Part shown: in pieces, positions 1-7,533 of the stretch | Layout: each line of letters opens with the position of its first letter | How positions within the stretch are numbered: position 1 is the first letter of the stretch | DNA from: Neocallimastix lanati (nom. inval.) | Lineage: Eukaryota; Neocallimastigomycota; Neocallimastigomycetes; Neocallimastigales; Neocallimastigaceae | DNA: 10,000 nucleotides | Assembly (NCBI GenBank): GCA_016946835.1 | Contig: JACVTC010000014.1 | Coordinates: forward strand, 492,501-502,500 | Reading direction: 5' to 3' | Made by a program: the position numbers and the translations under genes | Notes under the pieces: model-generated | Database searches by the model: none | Told to the model about the DNA's origin: nothing | The model's input: the letters and a program-made list of their open reading frames with translations, nothing else

Positions 1-197
1 AAAAAAAATTAATTAAAATTTTTTTATAAGAAATATGCAAATAAATAAAATTAAGAAAATTTATAATTTTGAAAGACATGGAAGAATATGCTTTACTTCA
101 ATTAAATAGAAAAAAAGAAAAAAAATTTTAGATTATAAATTTTACTTTTTTTTTTTTAATTACTATTAAAAATTTATATTCTAATATTAATTCATTG

Positions 198-223
198 TTT
201 TTTTTTTTTTTTTTTTTTTTTTT
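198..223. repeat. 26-base T homopolymer
   Basis: An unbroken run of 26 T (26 A on the minus strand). Read on the minus strand it is followed by CAATGAA. It may be a poly-A-type tail relic or simple slippage; its length could vary between copies or assemblies. Confidence 0.9.
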
Positions 224-281
224 CTTACAAATAAAGTATCATTGTAATATTAATAAAATCCTTATATGTATTCTTACTTAC

Positions 282-304
282 CTTTATATTTATTTGGATA
301 TTGC
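282..304 (-). other. Possible 23-base micro-exon (minus strand)
   Basis: On the minus strand the sequence TTTCATTACAG is followed by 23 bases and then GTAAGT, the same donor used by the pyrimidine nucleotidase gene in this window. The 23 bases can be read as a partial codon, then QYPNKYK, then a partial codon. No flanking exons are recognised, so this may be chance splice-site resemblance. Confidence is low. Confidence 0.18.
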
Positions 305-548
305 CTGTAATGAAAATGAAATAAATTTTCTTATCTAAAGGTAAAGATACATTTCTTAAATTTTAAAAAAAAATAAATTATAATAATTTAAAAATTTTAT
401 TGAATAGAAAGAACAATAATAATTTAAAATAGAATCTTAATAATAACAGAAAATAGAAAAGTTCTTTTTAAAATTAACTCTCCTAAAAATTTATTTATAA
501 ATTAAAACTTGAAAAGACTAATATGAAAAGAAATCAAGATTAGTTATG

Positions 549-565
549 TTTTTTTTTTTTTTTTT
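549..565 (-). repeat. 17-base poly-A tail of the retroelement
   Basis: The run of 17 T on the plus strand is 17 A on the minus strand. It lies about 100 bases after the LINE stop codon, with an AATAAA-like TTAATAAATTAAAA shortly before it. This fits a reverse-transcribed poly-A tail. The flank beyond it begins CATAA. Confidence 0.5.
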
Positions 566-668
566 AGAATTTTAATTTATTAATATTTACTAAAAAACGA
601 ATGAAGATAAAAAAAACATGAAATTTAATTACATTAATATTAAGAAACTATGGTATGAGTTTCGAGGA

Positions 669-1139
669 CTAAATGGCCTCTAATTCTTCCCATTCATCGA
701 TGTTAACTCCATGTGGATAAAAATTATCATTCGAATCTGTATTATAATTTTCTTCTTTGCCTTATCGTTTCGACGTTGATATTCTTGATAACAGTAGGTC
801 TAATGGTATAAGAATTGATCATAGTGTAAAAATCCTTAATCACAAAAGGCATAGCATTACTTTGAATTTCCGTTCACCCTTCAAAATACAAAATCGAAAA
901 AGAAGACTCTCTAATCATCAGAAATGTTCGATTATTTCTCATGCATAATCAAAGAAAAAATTAAAAAAAATTTCACCAATATATTGAATGAAGTATTGCC
1001 TAAATTTATTAAATTTAAGACATAGAAGTATCCAGTGTGTAAAACTTGATATTCTGTTACTTTCACCACAAGAACAACAATAAGTTGGGCAATTCTCTGA
1101 TACTAATTTTCTTTTTATACATGGTTTCACATTAAATTT
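669..1139 (-). pseudogene. Zinc-knuckle tail and C-terminus of the LINE ORF
   Basis: The minus-strand frame from 1139 reads through VKPCIKRKLVSENCPTYCC and then SCGES, with a C-x2-C-x10-H-x4-C pattern ending THWILLC, and LKFNKFRQYF after it. This is the arrangement of the zinc-binding tail that follows reverse transcriptase in many LINEs (zf-RVT type). A shift of frame gives about 915-745, containing NAMPFVIKDFYTMINSYT and NINVETIRQRR. A second shift gives NYNTDSNDNF and then YPHGVNIDEWEELEAI before the TAG stop at 671-669. Stops and two frameshifts make it non-functional. The higher GC and mixed codon use against the flanking DNA support a coding origin. The family call is inference. Confidence 0.5.
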
Positions 1140-1149
1140 GAATTCACAT

Positions 1150-1755
1150 TTAATCTATCCAATCCAAAAAAAAATAAAATCCAGGTGAAAATTGTGAATA
1201 TTTTAGAGAGTGAGGTAGTATAAAAATTTTTTAAATTTCATGTATTTAAATGATCTAAATGCAGGGGTACTAGTATAATAAACATTTTTCAAGTAAAACT
1301 TCCGTATTTGAAATTACCAACAATAACGGAAGAATCATTCTGATGGTTCTTTAATCAATTTAAAAAATCAATTTTCGCTTTATCTCTAGAGTATATATGT
1401 TTTTTATTGTTAGGAATGTAAATGTTTCCAAAAGAACATCTAACATCCCAAAAAGAAACTATATATTTACTGAGAATTTATACCTATTCATTAATGAATT
1501 GATAGGAAGAGCGAACACCAAAATAAAAATCCATTATATATGGAATTTTCTTGTCTGAACATCCCAATGCTGTTCTATAATGATTAAAAAGTAGATTGGA
1601 ATTGAATAAAGAATTTTGGGAATAAACTTTTACTGATTTCTTGAAGACATATATAAATAGGATTAAAAATTGAATTAAAATGAGAAAGTCCGTCATGTTT
1701 TTCAGAGTTCTAACCGTTGATTTCCCAGCTAATACAGAGGTTAAAATATTGAGTA
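1150..1755 (-). pseudogene. AP-endonuclease-like domain of the LINE, inactivated
   Basis: A single minus-strand frame runs through nearly all of this segment, interrupted only by in-frame stops (1486-1484, 1480-1478, 1357-1355, 1291-1289). It starts LNILTSVLAGKSTVRTLKNM, comparable to the opening strand and first helix of LINE endonucleases (I-x-T-x-N-V-N-G-L, then a basic helix). About 1441-1390 reads RCSFGNIYIPNNKKHIYS, matching the G-x-Y-I/V-P strand. About 1381-1309 leads through DFLN and LKNHQNDSS to VIVGNFK, which aligns with the catalytic V-G-D-F-N motif but carries N and K in place of D and N. A weak FTW followed by LDRLN near 1180-1150 fits the C-terminal end of such domains. This is an endonuclease/exonuclease/phosphatase fold by motif resemblance only. 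Two of the stops (1357, 1291) sit where tryptophan would be expected, a G-to-A change of the kind AT drift produces. Confidence 0.5.
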
Positions 1756-1769
1756 TTTGAGAAAGAATT

Positions 1770-2180
1770 AGCATAAAGAAGATTATTGGAGAAAGGAATA
1801 GTAGGTTCAGAATAATACTTTTAAATGTGGGAATCTTTGACGTAATCTTTCAATTGATTCTTTTAACAGGAGAGTGTTTTGTAATCATCAAATATTCAGT
1901 ATTATTAATATAGTTAACTATGTTAACTATTAGGATGAAATAGTTTTCCATATTTCTAAATTAATATTGTGTTTTTTAGCAATTCTATAAATTATTTTAT
2001 AGCAATTTGATATTTTTTTTTACTTAAGAATTCCCATTGATTACCTTTAGTCCAAGATTCAAAGTCATAAATGAAAATTAATATAAATTTTCCATTATCA
2101 GGACCAAAACGTCTCAGAACTTTATGTAAAGTTAATATTTCAAAATAATGTAGTATTTTCTTTTTTAAAAGAGTTATATA
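1770..2180 (-). pseudogene. N-terminal coding remnant of the retroelement
   Basis: Minus-strand frames through this segment read as mixed-composition protein rather than A/T noise. About 2135-2006 gives an open stretch containing LRRFGPDNGKF and DFESWTKGNQWEFL. About 1986-1933 gives AKKHNINLEIWKTISS, and about 1872-1807 gives LLLKESIERLRQRFPHLKVL in one frame and NTEYLMITKHSPVKRIN nearby in another. They lie directly upstream of the endonuclease-like segment in the same direction, so they are taken as the N-terminal part of the same protein. No known domain is recognised. Several frameshifts and stops show it is dead. Which frame is ancestral is uncertain between 1900 and 1770. Confidence 0.4.
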
Positions 2181-2458
2181 TATATTGTATATGTATATAT
2201 TTCACCAGGATATTCAATCTAACAAAAAAAATTGTTAGTAAATTATATTAATTGTATTTAATAATTAGAATATTTTATTATATAATTATTGGTGAAAAAT
2301 ACATTAAAAATAATAATAAAAAGAAATTATTTTTAGTGAAATAAATATTAAATATTAAAAGTATATTAATAATTTGAGAAAAAAAACATGAGGTGCAATG
2401 AATCAATACCTTCAGGAAAACAAGAAAGTACCATAATTACATAAGCATCCAAAAAAAT

Positions 2459-2485
2459 AAAAAAAAAAAAAAAAAAAAAAAAAAA
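2459..2485. repeat. 27-base A homopolymer
   Basis: An unbroken run of 27 A on the plus strand, followed by CATAATATT. It is the longest A run in the window and may be a retroposition tail or slippage product. Confidence 0.9.
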
Positions 2486-2604
2486 CATAATATTAAAAAA
2501 GAGAGGAAATATTATTTATTTAGTTTATAAATTTGGTCATTTTATTAAAAGGTTTGTGAGATCAGAAGAAATATTGTTTTAAGGGTGGTTTGACATAGAA
2601 AAAA

Positions 2605-2646
2605 AAAATAAAATAAAATAAAATAAAATAAAATAAAATAAAATAA
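2605..2646. repeat. (AAAAT)n microsatellite, about 8 units
   Basis: A perfect pentanucleotide array AAAAT/AAATA, preceded by a 10-A run. A simple-sequence slippage product. Confidence 0.9.
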
Positions 2647-2710
2647 TACATTAATGCATTTAATTTAAATATATCAAATAAATAGCAATTAATTATTATA
2701 TATTAATAAT

Positions 2711-2793
2711 ATGGAAAACTTGGACGGTGAATACCACACATCCAATTACATGAGTAAACTGAAATATACAAAATACAAAAAAAAAAAAAATAT
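2711..2793 (+). other. Short coding-like fragment abutting the heptamer array
   Basis: ATG at 2711 opens a frame whose first 26 codons (MENLDGEYHTSNYMSKLKY, then a lysine-rich stretch) have mixed codon use unlike the surroundings. The frame then runs into an A13 tract and the ATTATTT array, which cannot contain a stop on this strand in any frame. The long open frame to 3490 is therefore an artefact. Only the fringe before 2793 might be a relic of an exon. No family is recognised. Confidence 0.2.
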
Positions 2794-2809
2794 TTTATTT
2801 ATAATTTAT

Positions 2810-3468
2810 AATTTATTATTTATTATTTATTATTTATTATTTATTGTTTATTATTTATTATTTATCATTTATTATTTATTATTTATTATTTATTATTTAT
2901 TATTTATTATTTATTATTTATTATTTATTATTTATTATTATTTATTATTTATTATTTATTATTTATTATTTATTATTTATTATTTATTATTTATTATTTA
3001 TTATTTATTATTTATTATTTATTATTTATTATTTATTATTTATTATTTATTATTTATTATTTATTATTTATTATTTATTATTTATTATTTATTATTTATT
3101 ATTTATTATTTATTATTTATTATTTATTATTTATTATTTATTATTTATTATTTATTATTTATTATTTATTATTTATTATTTATTATTTATTATTTATTAT
3201 TTATTATTTATTATTTATTATTTATTATTTATTATTTATTATTTATTATTTATTATTTATTATTTATTATTTATTATTTATTATTTATTATTTATTATTT
3301 ATTATTTATTATTTATTATTTATTATTTATTATTATTTATTATTTATTATTTATTATTTATTATTTATTATTTATTATTTATTATTTATTATTTATTATT
3401 TATTATTTATTATTTATTTATTATTTATTATTTATTATTTATTATTTATTATTTATTATTTATTATTT
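2810..3468. repeat. ATTATTT heptanucleotide array, about 94 units
   Basis: About 659 bases of head-to-tail ATTATTT, almost perfect in the centre. The left edge is degenerate (units ATAATTT at about 2800-2812; single substitutions to G near 2846 and to C near 2868). Three internal length variants are seen: ten-base units ATTATTATTT near 2931-2940 and 3329-3338, and a four-base unit near 3412-3420. Each differs by exactly one ATT. Every A is flanked by T, so the plus strand has no stop codon in any frame and the minus strand is full of TAA. Hence the apparent LLFIIYY-repeat proteins are not genes. Exact copy number should be treated with caution in any assembly. Confidence 0.97.
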
Positions 3469-4139
3469 TAAAATTTTTTATGGTATGTAAACTAATTATT
3501 AGTTAATGAATAGTAATAAAAATTTCCAAGTATCCAAATTATCCACAGAAATTTTTTAAATTCTTTAATAAATAAGCATAAAAACATGAAAGATATTTTT
3601 TATATTAGTAAATTCATACATAATACCAAAAACACATAATTTAATATTATAATAAATATACTTTTATAATATATAAATATAATTAACCCATAAACTGTCA
3701 AAAATAAAAAATATATATACATATAAAAAAAAAAATAAACAAATAAATAAATATAAAAATTAAAAAGGTATCTATCTATATTATAATAAAAATAAAAACA
3801 TACAAATATATTCAAAGGCTTTTTTATTTTTTATTTTTTATTTTTATTTTTGTTCTTTTTATTTGTTCTTTCTTTTTCTTTTTATTTCTTATTATTATTA
3901 ATCAGAATTTTAAAATTACTATTAATGTATTAAACAAATTTTAGTACAGGAATTGAATAAATTAAAAAATTAAAATAAAAAATAACAATAAAAAAAAGAT
4001 GACTTTTATATACGTTCATATTCTTTTAATAATGAATAATTAAAGTTTATAGTAAAAATAATTAGAATTTGAAATATTAATATATAATTTTTATTTTTAT
4101 AATGATAATAATCAAATATTATTATCATTTATTATATTT

Positions 4140-4208
4140 ATTTTTTATTTTTTTATTTTTATTTTTATTTTTATTTTTTATTTTTTTTTTTTTTTTATTT
4201 TTATTATT
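4140..4208. repeat. (TTTTTA)n T-rich simple repeat
   Basis: Imperfect array of TTTTTA/TTTTTTA units with an 18-T run inside, giving one strand almost free of A. A similar shorter patch lies at about 3820-3880. Slippage-type low complexity. Confidence 0.85.
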
Positions 4209-5400
4209 TCTTAAAATTTGAAAAAAGTAATTTTATATAAATAAATAAATATGGTTAATTAAGAATATTATTTATATTTGTGATATAAATAAAATATAAA
4301 ATATATAATAAAATTTTTAATAATATTTTATTAAATATTTTATAAATATAAAACTTTAGAAAAAAAAAATGGAAAATATGAAAAGGAAAAGGAAAAACTG
4401 GATAAATCTATATATAATATACTAATTTCCGCAATTTAATAGATTTACTAATATAATTATATAATGATTTCCACTAAAACTATATATATCATTGATTATT
4501 AATATATTAAATTTTATTAATTTTTAAAATTTTTAACCAACAAATAATAAAAAAATTATATTAAAAAAAAAAAAAAAAATTTAAATATAACAGAATATAA
4601 ATTTAAATAATAAATAAAATAATATACATCAATATATTATTAATATATAGTGGTGACACTATTATTGAAGTATATACATAATGTATATATTTATATAAAA
4701 TTAATAAGTATAAAATGATGATAGAATCCTTTTTTTTTTTTTCTTTATTTTATTCCTGAAATTGTTAAGTAATGATAAAAATAAGGGATATTATATAATT
4801 TATTGAGAGAAAGAAAAAATAATTTATACCATTTTTTTAAAAATTATTTCTTTTCTTTTATTCTTTAAAATAAATCAATCTAAATTTAAAATACTTGGAA
4901 TTTTAAAATTCTTTAACAAAGATAAATCATAAATAATTACTAAAATTTAAATTACATTTTATTTATAAAGTATATTCGATGATATAAAATTAATATTATA
5001 TATTATATTTGAAAATTAAATATATCAAAAATAATTATTAAATCATTATTAAGCAATTTCCTTAAGAAATTATTAAAATAAGTGTTTCAATTATAGAAAA
5101 AGGATTATTATTTTGAGGAGAACAGAGAATTCTAAAAATTTTTATTTAAATAACAAAAAGAAAAATATAGAGATATACAAAAAATTACAACAAGAAAAGC
5201 AATACTGATAATATAATAAAAAAAATTATTTATTGAATTATTCTTTTTATAAACCATTATAATTTTATGCTATATTAAATATTTATTTATTCATTCATAA
5301 ATAAATTATAATATTATTATAATATCAATATACCAGAAGAGAATAATTTTTTTTCTATTTTTTTATTAAAATAAAATTGAAAATTAAAATTTAAAATAAA

Positions 5401-5459
5401 AAATATATATATATATTATAATAATAATAATAATAATTAATATAAGATAAGATAATAGC
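5401..5459 (+). promoter_or_regulatory. Upstream AT/TAA tract and start context of the MATE gene
   Basis: A (TA)n run near 5404-5418 followed by (TAA/AAT)n to 5438 precedes the start codon by about 20 bases. It could serve as a nucleosome-free, TATA-like leader, but such runs are common in this window. The start itself is well fixed: an in-frame TAA lies at 5448-5450, three codons before the ATG at 5460, and position -3 is A, as preferred by eukaryotic ribosomes. No bacterial-style ribosome binding site is present. Confidence 0.35.
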
Positions 5460-6812
5460 ATGTCTACAACTTCTACTAAACAAAAAAGTGTTATAAGGGA
5501 ATTGATTACCCTAGCAATACCTTCTATTATTGAAGAAATCCTTAGTACTCTTCTTCAATATGTGGATACGGCTATGGTAGGGCATCTTGGTGAAGAAGCT
5601 ACTGCAGCTGTAAGTACAACAACAACTATTGGTTGGCTTATAGGGGCTTTTTTACATTCAATTGGAATTGCTCTTTTAGCTATAATGTCAAAATCAGTAG
5701 GTGAAGGAAATAATGATAAATTGAAAAAACTTGCTGGCCAAGCAGTTCTTCTTGTGATAATGTTTGGATTGATTGTAGGTGCTATAGCACTCTCATTAGC
5801 TAAATTTATACCCATTTGGATGGGTACTGAAGAAAATGTCAGACCCAATGCTTCTAAATATTTCTTTATTATTAGTTTACCAATGATCTTTAGAACATCT
5901 TCTCTTGTTTTTGGTTCATGTATAAGAGCTACACTTGATACCAAAACTCCAATGATTGTTAATTTAATTGCTAATGGTATTAATATGATTCTAGATTATC
6001 TTCTTATATATGTTGCTGATTTAAAGGTTACAGGTGCTGCTATTGCGACAGCAATCTCTTTCACTATATCAGGTACATTAATGTTCATTGTATTTAAGAA
6101 TAAAAAACAATTTAATTTACATATGGATAGTCTTAAAATAGATAAGGAAATTCTTAAAGAAATAGGAAAAATTGCTTTACCAGCCGCAGGAACCCAAGTT
6201 ACTTCCTGTTTAGGTTATGTAGTATTTGCAGGTTTAGTATCAGGAATGGGTACCAGTATTTTTGCTGCCCATTCCATTGCTGTTAATGCAGAAACAATTT
6301 TCTATATTCCAGGATACGGACTTAGTTCAGCCACCTCTGCTATGATTGGAGTAGCATTTGGAGAAAAGAATCATGGTAGAATGAAAAAAATTATGAGATT
6401 TAGTACATTTATCACCATAGGTATTATGATAATAAGTGGTATTGTTTTATATTTATGTGCCTATCCAATGATGAGAATTTTCACTAGTAGTATAAATGCA
6501 GCAGAGCTTGGTGCAAAGATGCTTAAAATTGTAGCTTTCACCGAACCATTCTTTGGTTTAATGATAGCTATGCAAGGTATTTTCTATGGTCTTGGTAAAA
6601 CCGTCAATGTATTCATTATTGAAACCTTTGGTATGTGGGGAATAAGAATTATATTTACCGTACTTTGTACTAAAGTATGGCATACTGGACTTACTCAAGT
6701 TTGGTATTGTATGATTGCTGATAATATTAGTAAAGCATTGCTTTTAGCAATAGCAATGATAATATTTTTAAGGTTAAAATTACCAAAACTTTTAGCAGAA
6801 GAAACACTTTAA
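5460..6812 (+). CDS. MATE-family multidrug/toxin efflux transporter, bacterial type
   Basis: Encodes a 450-residue integral membrane antiporter that would export organic cations, drugs or metabolites in exchange for Na+ or H+; the substrate cannot be told from sequence. Length and about 12 hydrophobic segments fit the family (roughly 17-37, 51-75, 93-114, 132-152, 163-185, 192-212, 235-258, 264-290, 312-334, 353-378, 383-404, 417-438). The two MatE halves show internal symmetry: IPSIIEEILSTLLQYVDTAM from residue 20 corresponds to LPAAGTQVTSCLGYVVFAGL from residue 240. Asp36 in the first helix (V-D-T-A-M-V-G) sits where the cation-coupling aspartate lies in NorM/DinF-type MATEs. The short cytosolic linker before the second half is charged (about 214-236). 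There are no introns, and the protein reads like clostridial MATEs rather than fungal Erc1-like ones. Its GC (roughly a third by spot count) is far above the flanks, so capture from a gut Firmicute is inferred. The ORF is intact; the plasma or vacuolar membrane is the likely location. Confidence 0.93.
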   Translation: MSTTSTKQKSVIRELITLAIPSIIEEILSTLLQYVDTAMVGHLGEEATAAVSTTTTIGWLIGAFLHSIGIALLAIMSKSVGEGNNDKLKKLAGQAVLLVIMFGLIVGAIALSLAKFIPIWMGTEENVRPNASKYFFIISLPMIFRTSSLVFGSCIRATLDTKTPMIVNLIANGINMILDYLLIYVADLKVTGAAIATAISFTISGTLMFIVFKNKKQFNLHMDSLKIDKEILKEIGKIALPAAGTQVTSCLGYVVFAGLVSGMGTSIFAAHSIAVNAETIFYIPGYGLSSATSAMIGVAFGEKNHGRMKKIMRFSTFITIGIMIISGIVLYLCAYPMMRIFTSSINAAELGAKMLKIVAFTEPFFGLMIAMQGIFYGLGKTVNVFIIETFGMWGIRIIFTVLCTKVWHTGLTQVWYCMIADNISKALLLAIAMIIFLRLKLPKLLAEETL

Positions 6813-6847
6813 AAAAAAAAAAAAAAAAAAAAACATAATTAAATAAA
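6811..6847 (+). terminator. A23 tract overlapping the stop, then AATAAA-like signal
   Basis: The TAA stop (6810-6812) runs directly into 23 consecutive A (6811-6833), followed by CATAATT and an AATAAA match at about 6842-6847. The AATAAA could direct polyadenylation, but that motif is frequent by chance in this DNA. The A run starting inside the stop codon is unusual: it could be slippage, or the genomic copy of a poly-A tail if the gene arrived through an mRNA. The sequence fact is firm; the role is not. Confidence 0.35.
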
Positions 6848-6972
6848 ATGAAAATATTATTGTAATTATTAATAATTAATAATTTATTATTACTAAAGCA
6901 CTAATTTATTTAATTATTTTATTTTATATAACAATTATAAATTATATTATTAAACAACTAATTTATAATAAG

Positions 6973-6994
6973 AAAAAAAAAAAAAAAAAAAAAA
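6973..6994. repeat. 22-base A homopolymer
   Basis: Unbroken run of 22 A, flanked by AG on the left and GAAGTA on the right. Simple-sequence slippage product. Confidence 0.9.
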
Positions 6995-7135
6995 GAAGTA
7001 ATTTAATTTATATATATATTTATGCACATTTTTAATACTTAATAAACAACACAAATTTTAAATTTTTAGAAAGATTTTGTTATAATACATAAATATTTGA
7101 ACAAAAAAAAAAATAATAAAATACTAAAATACTAT

Positions 7136-7165
7136 AAAATAAAGTATCACAAAATAAAGTATCAT
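7136..7165. repeat. Tandem pair of a 15-base unit
   Basis: AAAATAAAGTATCAC at 7136-7150 is followed directly by AAAATAAAGTATCAT at 7151-7165, one mismatch, with a partial third copy (AAAATACCAT) after it. A local duplication with no evident function. Confidence 0.85.
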
Positions 7166-7189
7166 AAAATACCATAAAATAAAATATAA

Positions 7190-7267
7190 ACAAAAATAAA
7201 AATAAAAATAAAAATAAAATAAAAATAAAAATATAAAATAAATATAAAATAAAAATAAAAATAAAAA
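7190..7267. repeat. (AAAAAT)n simple repeat
   Basis: Imperfect array of AAAAAT units interrupted by AAAAT and ATAAAATAAATA. The plus strand is nearly pure A/T with A-rich asymmetry, the mirror of the T-rich arrays near 4140-4208. Confidence 0.85.
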
Positions 7268-7533
7268 CTAAAGAAAAAATTATATATACATGATAAAAAT
7301 TTAGACATTAATGATTAATGATTTTAATATATATGTTTTTATTAAAATGTATATAAAATTTTGGATATTTTTCTTTTTTTTTTTTAAAAAAATTTTTTTT
7401 TATTATTATTACATACATATATTAAAAAAAAATAAAAATGAAAAAATAAAAAATTAAATAATAAATAATAATATTATATAATAAAATAAAATAAAAAATA
7501 ATGGGAATAATTGTTTAAAATTTGTTTTAATTT

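Larger units (their letters stand above)
1..548. other. AT-rich spacer, no confident gene
   Basis: This stretch is almost entirely A/T and holds a 26-T run at 198-223. A short plus-strand open segment at 79-132 (ATG to TAG, 17 codons beginning MEEYALLQ) is slightly richer in mixed codons but too short and isolated to call. On the minus strand a 23-base segment at 282-304 sits between a good acceptor (TTACAG) and a perfect GTAAGT donor. It could be a micro-exon of a gene reaching beyond the left edge, and is listed separately. Nothing else is recognisable. Confidence 0.6.
549..2200 (-). mobile_element. Decayed LINE-like non-LTR retrotransposon lacking RT
   Basis: On the minus strand, broken but protein-like reading frames run from about 2170 down to a stop at 671-669, followed by about 100 bases of A/T-rich trailer and a 17-A tract (plus-strand T run 549-565). 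This is the layout of the 3' part of a LINE. The order is an unassigned N-terminal segment (about 2170-1770), an endonuclease-like segment (about 1755-1150), a C-x2-C-x10-H-x4-C knuckle (about 1080-1020) and a charged C-terminus ending in WEELEAI. Reading frames change at least three times and contain many stops. The reverse transcriptase that should lie between endonuclease and knuckle is absent: the two are separated by under 80 bases. Family order (EN, RT, zinc tail) is established for fungal Tad1-like and related LINEs; assignment of this copy is inference from motifs. No clear target-site duplication was found. Confidence 0.55.
2201..2709. other. AT-rich spacer with two simple repeats
   Basis: There is no confident gene. 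A short segment at 2375-2455 is less A/T-biased. On the minus strand it reads openly as DAYVIMVLSCFPEGIDSLHL followed by MFFFSNY and a stop, which may be a further scrap of the retroelement or of another gene. It is bounded by the 27-A tract at 2459-2485. A second less biased patch at about 2530-2595 shows no frame. The AAAAT microsatellite lies at 2605-2646. Confidence 0.5.
3469..5459. other. Two-kilobase AT-only spacer, no gene seen
   Basis: The sequence is overwhelmingly A and T, with T-rich (TTTTTA)n stretches at about 3820-3850 and 4140-4208, an A18 run near 4563-4580 and scattered TA dinucleotide runs. Open frames here are short and of F/I/Y/K/N composition, as expected by chance. A small perfect hairpin (six-base stem ATAGTG/CACTAT around GTGA) lies at 4647-4662, with no other support for an RNA gene. 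The right end is the upstream region of the transporter gene. Confidence 0.7.

Noticed and set aside
757-948. 63-codon plus-strand open frame
   Set aside because: It lies opposite the C-terminal part of the decayed LINE, whose minus-strand frames explain the composition.
1299-1332. Inverted pair CTTCCGT / ACGGAAG as an operator or terminator
   Set aside because: It falls inside the endonuclease-like coding relic, the arms end at 7 bases, and there is no promoter or gene end there.
669-2200. Repeat-induced point mutation as cause of the LINE decay
   Set aside because: The recognisable tryptophan-to-stop changes are TGG to TGA, meaning C-to-T in CpC context, not the CpA context typical of RIP. 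General AT drift explains them.
2810-3468. CRISPR array or telomere-type repeat
   Set aside because: There are no spacers between units, so it is not CRISPR. The unit has no G and lies internally, unlike telomeric TTTAGGG or TTAGGG arrays.
2711-3506. Two long plus-strand open frames of 259 and 220 codons made of an LLFIIYY repeat
   Set aside because: They are translations of the ATTATTT array, which cannot contain a stop codon on this strand in any frame. The same repeat peptide appears in more than one frame.
3600-3815. 71-codon minus-strand open frame rich in F, I and Y
   Set aside because: The composition is that of translated A/T noise, with no motif and no raised GC.
4647-4662. Hairpin ATAGTG-GTGA-CACTAT as a small RNA or tRNA part
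   Set aside because: A six-base stem with a GNRA-like loop is plausible by chance in 10 kb. No larger conserved RNA fold or tRNA arms surround it.
5555-5944. 129-codon open frame antisense to the MATE gene
   Set aside because: It is a shadow of the true coding strand: the MATE frame covers it with clear family motifs and the antisense product resembles nothing.
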